Shown: piece by piece, positions 23,406-31,966 of the stretch
Numbering within the stretch: the first letter of the stretch is position 1
Layout: each line of letters starts with the position of its first letter
NCBI GenBank assembly: GCA_964425485.1
Contig: CAYRML010000010.1
Coordinates: 1 to 34,851 of the forward strand
Direction: 5' to 3'
DNA length: 34,851 nt
DNA from: CAYRML01 sp964425485
GTDB taxonomy: Bacteria > Bacillota > Dehalobacteriia > UBA4068
Made by a program: the position numbers and the translations under genes
The notes under the pieces: generated by a model
What the model was told of the DNA's origin: nothing
Database searches by the model: none
The model's input: the letters and a program-made list of their open reading frames with translations, nothing else

Positions 23406-24836
23406 ATGTTTAACAATTTGCAACAGGTGAAACAGTTTTGTGCAGAAAATGAAATTAAAATGGTCGATTTTATGATGATTGACCTGGACGGACGGTGGCG
23501 GCATCTGACTATGCCGGTTGACAGGTTTACAGAAGATACGCTGGAACATGGCGTCGGTTTTGACGGCTCCAATTATGGATTTGCGCCGGTCGAAAAAAGC
23601 GATATGGTATTTGTACCGGATTTAAAAAGCGCTTATGTCGATGTCTTTGCCGAAGTCCCCACGCTGGCAATGATTGGCGATGTTTTTGTCATTGATCTGC
23701 CGAAAAATCGCCGCTTTGATCAGGATCCCAGAAATGTGGCCGTACATGCTCAAGAATATATGCAAAAACTTGATATCGCGGATGAAATGCGTATCGGACC
23801 GGAATTTGAATTTTATGTGTTCGACCATATAAGTTATAATGTGGAAGCAAATGGATCCAAATATAATGTTGATACTGACCAAGCGTTCTGGAATACCGGT
23901 AATGACGGCCATAATCTGGGCTATAAAATACCCTTAAAGGGCGGATATCACATGGCGCCGCCGATGGATAAGCTTAGCGGTTTCCGTTCACGGGTAACTT
24001 TATTGATGGAGCAACAGGGCATACTTGTCAAATATCATCATCATGAGGTAGGCGGCCCGGGACAACTGGAAATTGAGGTTGAGATGGGCACTATGTTAGA
24101 AATGGCTGATAAAACCATGATGACAAAATATTTAATTAAAAATTCTGCTATTACAGAAAATAAGACGGCCACATTTATGCCAAAGCCCATATATGCCGAG
24201 GCAGGCAGCGGTATGCATGTGCATATGCATTTGTTTAAAAATGGCGAACCTCTTTTTTATGATGAAAAGGGTTATGCGCAGCTGAGTGACACAGCACTTT
24301 ATTTTATCGGCGGTCTTTTAACCCATGCCGGAGCTTTATGTGCCTTTACCAATCCCAGCACAAACTCTTATAAACGGCTTATTCCGGGTTATGAAGCGCC
24401 GGTTACCATAGGCTATGCAACCTCGAACCGCAGTAGTGTGGTTCGCATTCCGGCCTATGCCAAACAACCAGATCAAAAACGTTTTGAGTTCCGCAGTCCA
24501 GATGGTACCTGTAACCCCTACTACGCTTTTGCGGCAATCCTGATGGCGGGCCTTGACGGTATACAGAAAAAAATAGACCCCAGTAAAGAAGGGTACGGAC
24601 CTTATGATTATAATTTGTATAATCTCTCCTCCGAAGAACAGAAGAAGATTAAACAATTGCCTCGTTCGCTTGATGAAGCGCTGGACGCATTGGCAGCGGA
24701 TCATCAATTTCTGACCGCAGGCGGCGTGTTCCCGCAGAAATTGATTGATATCTGGATTGAGAAAAGACGTCGGGATGCTGCTAGGTATAATCAACTTCCG
24801 CAACCGGTGGAATTTGAAATGTATTATGATTTATAA
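23406..24836 (+). CDS. glnA: Glutamine synthetase type I
   Basis: Makes glutamine from glutamate, ammonia and ATP. The 476-aa length and the segment YNLYNLSSEEQ match the GSI-beta-like group, and Tyr405 falls where E. coli carries its adenylylated Tyr397. Other signatures are GVGFDGSNYGFAPVEKSDM, RIGPEFEFYVFD, AGSGMHVHMHLF, NPSTNSYKRLIPGYEAP and KRFEFRSPDGTCNPYYAFAA. AGGGGGAG lies about 5 nt before the ATG. No glnE, glnB or glnR-type gene is in the window, so whether the tyrosine is modified is unknown. The LysR gene downstream is a conceivable regulator. Confidence 0.96.
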   Translation: MFNNLQQVKQFCAENEIKMVDFMMIDLDGRWRHLTMPVDRFTEDTLEHGVGFDGSNYGFAPVEKSDMVFVPDLKSAYVDVFAEVPTLAMIGDVFVIDLPKNRRFDQDPRNVAVHAQEYMQKLDIADEMRIGPEFEFYVFDHISYNVEANGSKYNVDTDQAFWNTGNDGHNLGYKIPLKGGYHMAPPMDKLSGFRSRVTLLMEQQGILVKYHHHEVGGPGQLEIEVEMGTMLEMADKTMMTKYLIKNSAITENKTATFMPKPIYAEAGSGMHVHMHLFKNGEPLFYDEKGYAQLSDTALYFIGGLLTHAGALCAFTNPSTNSYKRLIPGYEAPVTIGYATSNRSSVVRIPAYAKQPDQKRFEFRSPDGTCNPYYAFAAILMAGLDGIQKKIDPSKEGYGPYDYNLYNLSSEEQKKIKQLPRSLDEALDALAADHQFLTAGGVFPQKLIDIWIEKRRRDAARYNQLPQPVEFEMYYDL

Positions 24837-24867
24837 TCATATTCCAATATAAAAATATAAGATGATT

Positions 24868-24905
24868 AAAATGAGGCCCGCCACAAATGGAGAGCCTCAT
24901 TTTTC
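24868..24905 (+). terminator. Terminator after glnA
   Basis: AAAATGAGGC (24868-24877) pairs with GCCTCATTTT (24894-24903), with more T's following. It closes the guaA-glnA unit. Confidence 0.88.
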
Positions 24906-25072
24906 TGCGTTTTCCGGCAGATTAAATTACTAATTATATGGTTGTCTTATCCTGAAAGTGAGATCGGGTTGTGCTGTACATAAAGTGGCCTCAGGACCTC
25001 AATAAGGGGGAGGTAAAATATTTTTTATCTGCGGGCTAACATTTTGAAAATATTTCCCCCGGCTATATCTTA

Positions 25073-25081
25073 TGCTATAAT
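25073..25081 (+). promoter_or_regulatory. Extended -10 promoter of the LysR gene
   Basis: TGCTATAAT (25073-25081) is an extended -10 element about 55 nt before the ATG. No good -35 box is present at 17 nt. Confidence 0.55.
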
Positions 25082-25135
25082 ACAGCCAAGGCAACTTTAT
25101 CGAGCAGACGTAAAAAACGGGAATGAGGTGTTGAT

Positions 25136-26047
25136 ATGACTTTGCGGCAGCTTAAATATATTATAAAAGTTGTTGAATGTGGTTCTATTACCGAGGCTGC
25201 CAGGCAGCTTTTTATTTCTCAGCCCAGCCTTTCCAATGCTATAAAAGAAATTGAAGCGGAGCTAGGCATCGAGATTTTTTACCGCACATCAAAAGGCATA
25301 TCACTGTCGGCGGATGGGTCGGAATTTCTCTCGTATGCAAGACAAATTGTGGAACAGGCGGAATTGATGGAACAAAGGTATCTGGGTAAAAAGCCGTCAA
25401 AGCAAATTTGTTCCATCTCCACACAACATTATGCATTTGCGGTTAATGCCTTTGTCAATGTGATTGCCGCGTTCGGCACCGAAGAATATAAATTTACGCT
25501 GCGGGAGACCCGCACATATGAGATTATTGAGGATGTAAAAAATTTTCGCAGCGAGATTGGTATATTATATTTGAGCGATTTCAACGAAAAGGTTATTTCC
25601 AACTTGCTCAAAGATAATAAGTTGGTATTCTCATCCCTATTTATTGCCGATCCACATGTTTTTGTTTGTTCAACGCATCCTCTGGCCCAAAGAGCATTTA
25701 TTACCCTTGCCGACTTGGAAAACTATCCTTGTTTGACCTATGAACAGGGCGAATATAACTCCTTTTATTTCTCCGAAGAGCTTCTTAGCACTGTTGTGCA
25801 TAAAAAAAACATCAATGTCAGCGATCGGGCCACTTTGTTCAATTTATTAATCGGCCTCAATGGATACACAATTTGTACGGGTGTTCTGAACAGAAATCTC
25901 AATGGCGACAATATTGTGTCCGTGCCGCTGAAAATAGAGGAGCGGATGAATGTCGGATGGATTATGAACCAAAAGGCGCAGCTCAGCAATTTTGCCACGG
26001 CATATATCGAAGAATTAAAGCGTTTGATCGCGGAATATGAATATTGA
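25136..26047 (+). CDS. LysR family transcriptional regulator
   Basis: A 303-aa protein with the LysR winged helix at residues 1-60 (TLRQLKYIIKVVECGSITEAARQLFISQPSLSNAIKEIE). It is followed by a linker helix and a periplasmic-binding-protein-like effector domain (about 90-295). The effector is unknown. The ATG is preceded by GAATGAGG. It does not diverge from a target gene: upstream is glnA in the same orientation, and downstream metF converges on it. A link to nitrogen or methionine genes is therefore only positional. Confidence 0.92.
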   Translation: MTLRQLKYIIKVVECGSITEAARQLFISQPSLSNAIKEIEAELGIEIFYRTSKGISLSADGSEFLSYARQIVEQAELMEQRYLGKKPSKQICSISTQHYAFAVNAFVNVIAAFGTEEYKFTLRETRTYEIIEDVKNFRSEIGILYLSDFNEKVISNLLKDNKLVFSSLFIADPHVFVCSTHPLAQRAFITLADLENYPCLTYEQGEYNSFYFSEELLSTVVHKKNINVSDRATLFNLLIGLNGYTICTGVLNRNLNGDNIVSVPLKIEERMNVGWIMNQKAQLSNFATAYIEELKRLIAEYEY

Positions 26048-26052
26048 TATAT

Positions 26053-26087
26053 AAAAGCCGCACCACAGTTTTGATGGTACGGCTTTC
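26053..26087. terminator. Bidirectional terminator between lysR and metF
   Basis: AAAAGCCG, then ACCA, pairs with TGGT, then CGGCTTT, with single mismatched bases between the two helical parts. It lies between convergent stops. Confidence 0.8.
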
Positions 26088-26090
26088 TAT

Positions 26091-26954
26091 TTATGCCGCC
26101 AGCAATCGGGATATGGCTTGGTAAATTTTCCCTGCGATGTAGGGGTTGTTCATGGTATAGAGATGGATGCCGTCTACACCTTGGGCCAGCAGGTCAACGA
26201 TCTGATCAATGGCATAGGCGATGCCCGCGTCCCGCATGGCTATGATGTCATTTTCATAGCGTTCCATCATATTGATAAATTTTCGGGGCAAATTGATGCC
26301 GCATAAAGAAACCATCCGCTCAATTTGCTTTTTATTGACAACGGGCATGATTCCGGCCTCTATGGGGACATTGATACCTGCGATTGCGGCACGCTCACGA
26401 AAGGCATAGAAATAGTCATTGTCGAGAAAAAGCTGTGTAATCAAGTGATCGGTGCCGGCATCGACTTTGCGTTTTAAATTACCAATATCAGCAATGATAT
26501 TTCCGCTTTCCGGATGACCTTCCGGATAACAAGCGCCTATTATATTGAAATTGCCATGTTCCCTGATAAAGGTAACCAGTTCATTAGCATGATGAAAATA
26601 ACCGCAGGGGCTATGCTCCGGATTAATGTCGCCCCGTAGCGCCATAATATTTTCTATGCCCTGTTCTTGTAAACGATCAAGCAGCAGTACTACATCCGCT
26701 TTTGCCAAATTGACACAGGGCAAATGCATGACGCTTTCCATAGCATAATGGTTTTTAATGGCGGAGGCGATTTCCAGGGTTTTGTTATTATTTGCGCTGC
26801 CGCCCGCGCCATAGGTAACGCTGATGAAGTCCGGCTGCAGTCCTTTCAGCTCTTCAATAGTGCCGAATATGGTATTAACAGGAGCGTTGCATTTAGGCGG
26901 GAATACTTCAAAGGACAAGACTTGTTTTATTTTAAAAAGTTCAGCTAATTTCAT
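26091..26954 (-). CDS. metF: 5,10-methylenetetrahydrofolate reductase
   Basis: Reduces methylene-THF to 5-methyl-THF, the methyl donor for MetE. The 287-aa product has the opening SFEVFPPKCNAP, the barrel motifs FISVTYGAGGS, NIMALRGDI and DHLITQLFLDNDYFYAF, and a VPIEAGIMPVVNKKQIERM segment. The ATG at 26954 overlaps the end of metE by 14 nt, with AAGGAAG as ribosome binding site inside metE, so translation is coupled. It links the glycine-cleavage one-carbon output to methionine. Confidence 0.96.
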   Translation of the reverse strand: MKLAELFKIKQVLSFEVFPPKCNAPVNTIFGTIEELKGLQPDFISVTYGAGGSANNNKTLEIASAIKNHYAMESVMHLPCVNLAKADVVLLLDRLQEQGIENIMALRGDINPEHSPCGYFHHANELVTFIREHGNFNIIGACYPEGHPESGNIIADIGNLKRKVDAGTDHLITQLFLDNDYFYAFRERAAIAGINVPIEAGIMPVVNKKQIERMVSLCGINLPRKFINMMERYENDIIAMRDAGIAYAIDQIVDLLAQGVDGIHLYTMNNPYIAGKIYQAISRLLAA

Positions 26955-29214
26955 TTCGCACTTCCTTTGCTGCCTGAACTAAATGTTCCAGGCTAGAAAT
27001 AGTTTCGGCATTGCCTCTCGTTTTCAATCCGCAATCCGGATTTATCCACAGTTTTTCCGGTGCTATACTGCGCAGCATTTTATATATTGCCGTTTTGATT
27101 TCAGCCACGGACGGGATTCTGGGAGAATGAATGTCATAGACTCCCGGCCCTACTTCTGTGCGGAAGTCATTTTGCTTGAGAATGTCCAGAATGGTGAGAC
27201 CGGAACGCGAAGCCTCGAAAGTGATGACATCGGCGTCCATGGCGTCGATTTCCTTAATAATATCCGCAAACTCACTGTAACACATATGTGTATGTATTTG
27301 AGTTTCCGGCTTTACGCTGCTGTGAACCAGTCGGAAGGCCGGAATGGCCCAGTCCAAATAATCCCTTCGCCAATCCGACTTTCTCAAAGGCAATTTTTCC
27401 CGCAGCGCTGCTTCGTCTACTTGAATGACGCGAATTTTGTTAGCCTCAAGGTCCAGCACTTCCTCACGCATGGCCAAAGCGATCTGATAGGCGCAATCTT
27501 TCAACGAAATATCCTCACGCGGGAAAGACCAGTTTAAAATAGTTATGGGGCCGGTGAGCATGCCTTTTACGGGTTTGGCGGTAAGGGACTGGGCATAGGT
27601 CGACCAGGCCACCGTTATCGGTTTGGCGCGGCAGACATCTCCCCAGATAATGGGCGGTTTGACACATCTTGTGCCATAGGATTGTACCCAGGCCTTTTCC
27701 GTGAACAGAAAACCTTCCAGGCACTGGCCGAAATATTCCACCATATCATTGCGCTCAAATTCGCCGTGGACAAGAACATCAAGCCCGATTTTTTCCTGCA
27801 GAGCAATACATAGGGCAATTTCTTTCTTGATAAAATCATTATATTGCTCAGATGATATTTCTCCTTTTGTAAATTTGCTGCGCTTTGCTTTTACTTCTGC
27901 TGTCTGAGGGAAAGAGCCAATGGTAGTTATCGGCAGAAGCGGCAGGCCGAAAAATTCTTTTTGCCTTTTCTCTCGCTGCAAAAAAGAGGGTGTTCTTATA
28001 AAATCCTCAGCCGAAAGGCATGAAATTTTTGCCTGAACATTTGCATCCGCCGCAATTCTGGCTTGCGCGAACAAGTTTGCATTTTCTCTATATTCAGCAT
28101 TGGCCGCTGGATTTTCACAAGAAAGAATAGCTTTTAAACTGCCTAGTTCGGCCAACTTTTCTTCCGCAAAGGCAAAATGCTTCTTGTGATTTTCAGATAA
28201 ATTTGTTTCATGTTTAAGTGCATAGGGAACATGCAGCAGGGAGCAGGATGTGGACAGCACAACTTCCGCGCAGTATTTTTGCAGTTTGCTAACGATCCCG
28301 TAAGTTTTTGCGTAGTTATTTTTCCATATATTTTTGCCATTGATAATACCGGCAAAGAGAATTTTATCTTCCGGGAAGCCATTTGTTGTAATCAGTTGCC
28401 AAGATTGACGGCCTTCAATAAAATCCAGCCCGATACCATCAAAGGGCAGGCAAACTACCTCGTTGTAGCAATCTCTTATATCGCCGAAATAAGTTTGCAG
28501 AATGATTTTGACATTGCCCTTGGCTAGGAGGATTTTACTATAAAGTCTGCTGAAGATGGCCCGATCCTCAGCGGATAGATCCATAACCAAAAATGGTTCG
28601 TCAAATTGAACCCATTCTGCTCCCAAAGCGTTGAACCTATTAAGTATATGGCAATAAGCGTCGGCAATATCTTCTAGGTAATCGACAGGTTTCTTCTTAC
28701 CTGTATAACGCGATAGCTTTAAAAAGGTAAAGGGCCCAATAAAAACAGGCTTTGTTGCCACTCCCATTTCCCGCGCCTCGACAAACTCGGCAAACGGTTT
28801 TGTGCCGTTAAGCTTGATCCGGCAATCATCCTCTATTTCCGGAACCAGGTAATGGTAGTTAGTGTTAAACCATTTTTTCATGGCTAGTGCTTTAACATCG
28901 CCATTTTTGCCTTGATAGCCTCTGGCCATAGCAAAATATTGATCAAGCGGGGAAAGCTGCAAGGCGCAATATCGCTGTGGAACGGCATTGAGAAGAACCG
29001 CTGTATCCAATACATTATCATAGAAAGAAAAATCATTACAAGGGATGTGGTCTATGCCGTTTTCGCTTTGCTTTTGCCAATGTGTTTTCCGCATTAGCGC
29101 GGCTGTCGCCAGCAAATCATCCACCGATATTATTCCGTGGAAATATTTTTCTATAGCAAATTTTAACTCTCTTAAAGCCCCAACTCTGGGGTAGCCGATA
29201 ACAGATGCTTTCAT
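26941..29214 (-). CDS. metE: Cobalamin-independent methionine synthase
   Basis: Transfers the methyl group of 5-methyl-THF-polyglutamate to homocysteine without B12. The 757-aa protein has the duplicated barrel layout. The N-terminal half starts SVIGYPRVGALRELKFAIE. The catalytic half begins near LPITTIGSFPQTAEVK and carries GMLTGPITILNWSF, zinc ligands His and Cys in THMCYSEF, and Cys in NPDCGLKTRG. I chose ATG 29214, ten residues inside the longest frame, from the family start (MKASVIGYPRVG). The ribosome binding site AAAGGCG is weak. No SAM or methionine riboswitch is seen in the leader. Confidence 0.96.
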   Translation of the reverse strand: MKASVIGYPRVGALRELKFAIEKYFHGIISVDDLLATAALMRKTHWQKQSENGIDHIPCNDFSFYDNVLDTAVLLNAVPQRYCALQLSPLDQYFAMARGYQGKNGDVKALAMKKWFNTNYHYLVPEIEDDCRIKLNGTKPFAEFVEAREMGVATKPVFIGPFTFLKLSRYTGKKKPVDYLEDIADAYCHILNRFNALGAEWVQFDEPFLVMDLSAEDRAIFSRLYSKILLAKGNVKIILQTYFGDIRDCYNEVVCLPFDGIGLDFIEGRQSWQLITTNGFPEDKILFAGIINGKNIWKNNYAKTYGIVSKLQKYCAEVVLSTSCSLLHVPYALKHETNLSENHKKHFAFAEEKLAELGSLKAILSCENPAANAEYRENANLFAQARIAADANVQAKISCLSAEDFIRTPSFLQREKRQKEFFGLPLLPITTIGSFPQTAEVKAKRSKFTKGEISSEQYNDFIKKEIALCIALQEKIGLDVLVHGEFERNDMVEYFGQCLEGFLFTEKAWVQSYGTRCVKPPIIWGDVCRAKPITVAWSTYAQSLTAKPVKGMLTGPITILNWSFPREDISLKDCAYQIALAMREEVLDLEANKIRVIQVDEAALREKLPLRKSDWRRDYLDWAIPAFRLVHSSVKPETQIHTHMCYSEFADIIKEIDAMDADVITFEASRSGLTILDILKQNDFRTEVGPGVYDIHSPRIPSVAEIKTAIYKMLRSIAPEKLWINPDCGLKTRGNAETISSLEHLVQAAKEVRNEIS

Positions 29215-29237
29215 AAATATTACGCCTTTCATGTTTA

Positions 29238-29255
29238 ATGCTATCATATTAGCAT
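29238..29255. promoter_or_regulatory. Inverted repeat upstream of metE
   Basis: ATGCTA-TCATAT-TAGCAT is a perfect 6-bp inverted repeat 24 nt before the metE start. An overlapping GCTATC/GATAGC pair could also form a hairpin. A regulator-binding site is possible; the regulator is unknown. Confidence 0.45.
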
Positions 29256-29342
29256 AAGATAGCGGCTATAAGGTAACACTTCTTCTTTATGCATCACCAT
29301 AGTTTTATCCTATGACAATGAGTTGCATAGTAGGAGTGACCA

Positions 29343-29376
29343 TAAAAAAAAGACCTCGGAAATAGGGGAGGCCTTT
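29343..29376 (-). terminator. Terminator behind the second Rrf2 gene
   Basis: On the minus strand AAAGGCCTC pairs with GAGGTCTTT (one G-U pair) and runs into eight T's. It separates the Rrf2 gene from metE. Confidence 0.9.
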
Positions 29377-29446
29377 AGTTCATTTTTAAATGGCTAGTTT
29401 TGCAGCTTCTTTTTAACAATCAAGGTGGTTATAGATAAGTCTTTTT

Positions 29447-29875
29447 CTATATTATATAGTCACCGCTGGAAACATTATTGGCCAAGTCTGCCAAGGTAAT
29501 TGCCTCCAGGTAATTATTAATTAAATTATCCAGTTCAATCCACATGGGAAGTGTTTTGCAATTCGCCGACCGCTCACATTTTTTATGCCCATGCTCGAGG
29601 CAGGCTACCGGCGCCAGCGATCCCTCTGTCAATTTTAAAATGCTTGCTACGGTATATTGGTCCGGTTCACGGTTTAACTTGTAGCCACCGCCTTTGCCAT
29701 GAAGCGCATCAACAAAACCGGCTTTTGACAGAACGGCCATAATACTTTCCAAGTATTTTTGAGAAATTTCCTGCCGCTTGGCAATATCCTTGAGCGGGAT
29801 ATAAGTAGTTGTGTTTTGCTCTGAGAGATCAACCATTACACGCAGGGCATATCTTCCTTTTGTTGATATCATCAT
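29447..29875 (-). CDS. Rrf2 family regulator, second copy (IscR/CymR-like)
   Basis: A 142-aa Rrf2 protein with the helix-turn-helix region ISTKGRYALRVMVDLSEQ, EISQKYLESIMAVL and LHGKGGGYKLNR. Cys92, Cys100 and Cys106 (CX7CX5C) sit where IscR carries its [2Fe-2S] ligands, with an HGH nearby. ATG 29875 is chosen because GGAGGGGG is 9 nt upstream; a TTG two codons earlier is too close to it. The gene is downstream of cysE-iscS-iscU-nadA and the mnmA remnant but has its own promoter and an inverted repeat. It is a likely regulator of that cysteine/Fe-S cluster, sensing either an Fe-S cluster or cysteine status. Confidence 0.9.
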   Translation of the reverse strand: MMISTKGRYALRVMVDLSEQNTTTYIPLKDIAKRQEISQKYLESIMAVLSKAGFVDALHGKGGGYKLNREPDQYTVASILKLTEGSLAPVACLEHGHKKCERSANCKTLPMWIELDNLINNYLEAITLADLANNVSSGDYII

Positions 29876-29898
29876 AATCAATAACCCCCTCCCCTTAA

Positions 29899-29914
29899 CC
29901 TATTATACCATAGG
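29899..29914. promoter_or_regulatory. Promoter -10 box and operator of the second Rrf2 gene
   Basis: The minus-strand -10 TATAAT (29907-29902) lies inside an inverted repeat, CCTAT-TATACC-ATAGG (29899-29914). No strong -35 box is at 17 nt. The repeat over the -10 box suggests autorepression. Confidence 0.6.
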
Positions 29915-29942
29915 GAAAATAGGAGAATCCAATATATATAAT

Positions 29943-30594
29943 TCAGCAGATCATGCCGCCGCCAACTACCAGATCGCCATCGTATAAAACAATGGCCTGA
30001 CCTTTGGTAATGGTACGTTGTGGTTCGTCAAAAATAATATGCATTGGGAACCGATCGGTGTGACGGTTGCCCATTGTTCCGCTTGTCTGTAGCATATTTT
30101 CGCCTTTACTCTCCCGTCCCCCGGGGTATGTTCAAAAGCAATCCCATTAAAAGCCTCGACATCTAATTCTTTTAAAAACAGAGATTCGTCTTTGCCATTT
30201 TCGTCAATAAAATTCCCCGGCGGATATGCCCTACCCATATTCATTTCAATAATTTTTGCATAGCCTCCGTTAGGAACAAAGCAGATATCCTAGCTTTCAT
30301 GCTTGCGGGCATTGACAAAGCCATGTTCTTCGGCGATTCTGCGGACTTCTGTTTTATGCATTTCTACTAGAGGAAAGAGCGTATGAGCCAGCTGTTTTTA
30401 TGTCATGAAGTATAAAATATAACTCTGATCTTTAGAAGCGTCCATTGCTTTTTTCAGGAGATAGCGTCCGTTTTCAATACGCGCATAATGGCCGGCTACT
30501 ACATAATCGCATCCGAGAGTTATGGCGCGCTGATATAGCTTGCTGAACTTCATGCTCCGATTGCAGTCGATACAAGGATTGGGTGTCTTCCCGT
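29943..30594 (-). pseudogene. mnmA: Truncated, decayed mnmA (tRNA 2-thiouridylase)
   Basis: Minus-strand translation gives clear MnmA blocks: GKTPNPCIDCNRSMKF, AGHYARIENGRYLLKKA, KDQSYILYFMT, the AEEHGFVNARKHES-DICFVP region and PPGNFIDENGKD, then RVKAKICYRQAEQWATVTP and the family C-terminus GQAIVLYDGDLVVGGG. There are in-frame stops (TAA after YFMT, TAG after KHES), a missing central part with HYTIGQRKG, and a frameshift near 30045-30055. The whole N-terminal PP-loop ATPase region is also missing. Homology begins at the base following the nadA stop. MnmA normally thiolates U34 of tRNA using IscS sulfur, so its place in this cluster fits its former function. Confidence 0.93.
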
Positions 30595-31515
30595 TTATTC
30601 ATTACCTAACCTTAGCATTTCGTTGATGCATTTTCGGGCCGCCATAATCTCATCATGATGCAAATATACCTCATCACCGCCCTTGCCTCTGACGCAGTTA
30701 TACACATCGGCCAGCGTAGTAATTTTCATATTATGGCAAAAGCAATCCTTTGACAGCGGATAAAAATTTTTATCAGGGCATTTAAACTGAAGATGTTGGA
30801 TAATGCTGTTTTCTGTGCCGATAATAAATTCTTTGGCCTGGCTTTTTTCCGCATAAGCCATGATGCCGGTTGTGCTTCCGACATAATCGGCCTGCGCGGT
30901 CACCTCAGGTCGGCATTCGGGATGCACTAAAAGCAGTGCCTCCGCATAAGTCTTGCGCGCTTTTTCCACATCCTTAATATTCATCCGCAGATGAGTTGGG
31001 CATCCGCCATGTACCAGTTTAATGTTTTTATCAGGAACTTGTTTGGCGACCCAATCGCCGAGATTGCAATCTGGCACAAAAAGGATATCGGTATTTTTAA
31101 TCTTGTTCACAATTTTTACGGCGGAAGAAGATGTCACACAAACATCACAGACAGTTTTCAGGGCAGCGGTTGTATTTATATATGCAACAACGGTGTGGTT
31201 GGGATAAAGTTCTTTCATCTGTAAAAGGAGGTCTTTATCTATCTGATCGGCCATGGGGCATCCGGCATCAGGATTTGATAGCAAAACCTTTTTAGCGGGG
31301 GACAGTATCTTTACTGTTTCCGCCATAAATCTGACGCCGCACATCAAAACCGTCTTCTGAGCCGCCTTTTCCGCCTGCTGGCTCAAACCGAAGGAATCTC
31401 CGACATAATCGGCCACTTCCCAGATATCTTGGCTCTGATAGGCATGGGCAAGAATGCAAATATCATTTTCTTTTTTCAGACGCAGGATCTCGTCCTGCAT
31501 TTCGCGTGTAATCAT
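30595..31515 (-). CDS. nadA: Quinolinate synthase
   Basis: A [4Fe-4S] enzyme that condenses iminoaspartate with dihydroxyacetone phosphate to quinolinate for NAD synthesis. The product is 306 aa. Likely cluster cysteines are Cys86 (NPDAGCPMAD), Cys172 (GGCPTH) and Cys258 or Cys260 (KDCFCHNM), evenly spaced by about 86 residues as in characterised NadA. CILAHAYQSQDI and CVTSSSAV are other family marks. The start ATG is 2 nt after the iscU stop, with only a weak ribosome binding site, so coupling to iscU is likely. nadB and nadC are not in the window. Linkage to iscS/iscU makes sense because NadA needs Fe-S assembly. Confidence 0.95.
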   Translation of the reverse strand: MITREMQDEILRLKKENDICILAHAYQSQDIWEVADYVGDSFGLSQQAEKAAQKTVLMCGVRFMAETVKILSPAKKVLLSNPDAGCPMADQIDKDLLLQMKELYPNHTVVAYINTTAALKTVCDVCVTSSSAVKIVNKIKNTDILFVPDCNLGDWVAKQVPDKNIKLVHGGCPTHLRMNIKDVEKARKTYAEALLLVHPECRPEVTAQADYVGSTTGIMAYAEKSQAKEFIIGTENSIIQHLQFKCPDKNFYPLSKDCFCHNMKITTLADVYNCVRGKGGDEVYLHHDEIMAARKCINEMLRLGNE

Positions 31516-31517
31516 AT

Positions 31518-31949
31518 TTATATACCGCAGGATTCACAGTCCTTACTGTTGGAGAACTGTGAGGGATCATATTCGATACCGTTTTTATCATAATAATCCT
31601 TGATTGCGGCTTTTATGGCTTCCTCGGCCAGAACGGAGCAATGCATTTTATAATCAGGCAGGCCGCCAAGAGCATCGGCCACTGCTTTGTTAGTAAGTTT
31701 CAGAGTTTCCGATAGCGGTTTGCCTTTAATCATTTCCGTAGCCATAGAGCTGGAAGCGATGGCCGAGCCGCAGCCAAAAGTTTCAAATTTGACTTCAATG
31801 ACAATTTCATCTTTGATTTTTAAATATATTTTCATAATGTCGCCGCATTTGGCGTTACCGACCTCGCCCACGCCGTCGGCATCCTCGATAACACCGACAT
31901 TTCTTGGATTCATGAAATGATCCATTACTTTTTCGCTGTATAATGCCAT
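31518..31949 (-). CDS. iscU: Fe-S cluster scaffold IscU/NifU-like
   Basis: Scaffold on which [2Fe-2S] clusters are built from IscS sulfur. The 143-aa product has the three ligand cysteines Cys35 (NAKCGDIM, with Asp37), Cys60 (FGCGSAIASSS) and Cys104 (KMHCSVLAEEA). It also has a C-terminal extension with Cys138 and Cys141 (KDCESCGI), common in anaerobe NifU-type scaffolds. I chose ATG 31949 (MALYSEKVMDHF), preceded by AAAGGATGA; three more upstream residues in frame are not conserved. It lies 17 nt after iscS and 2 nt before nadA. Confidence 0.95.
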   Translation of the reverse strand: MALYSEKVMDHFMNPRNVGVIEDADGVGEVGNAKCGDIMKIYLKIKDEIVIEVKFETFGCGSAIASSSMATEMIKGKPLSETLKLTNKAVADALGGLPDYKMHCSVLAEEAIKAAIKDYYDKNGIEYDPSQFSNSKDCESCGI

Positions 31950-31966
31950 AATGATCATCCTTTCTT

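Noticed and set aside
25000..25035. Strong Shine-Dalgarno-like AAGGGGGAGG with no gene after it
   Set aside because: The following frame stops within about 10 codons and has no good start codon. Possibly a relic, but not supportable as a gene.
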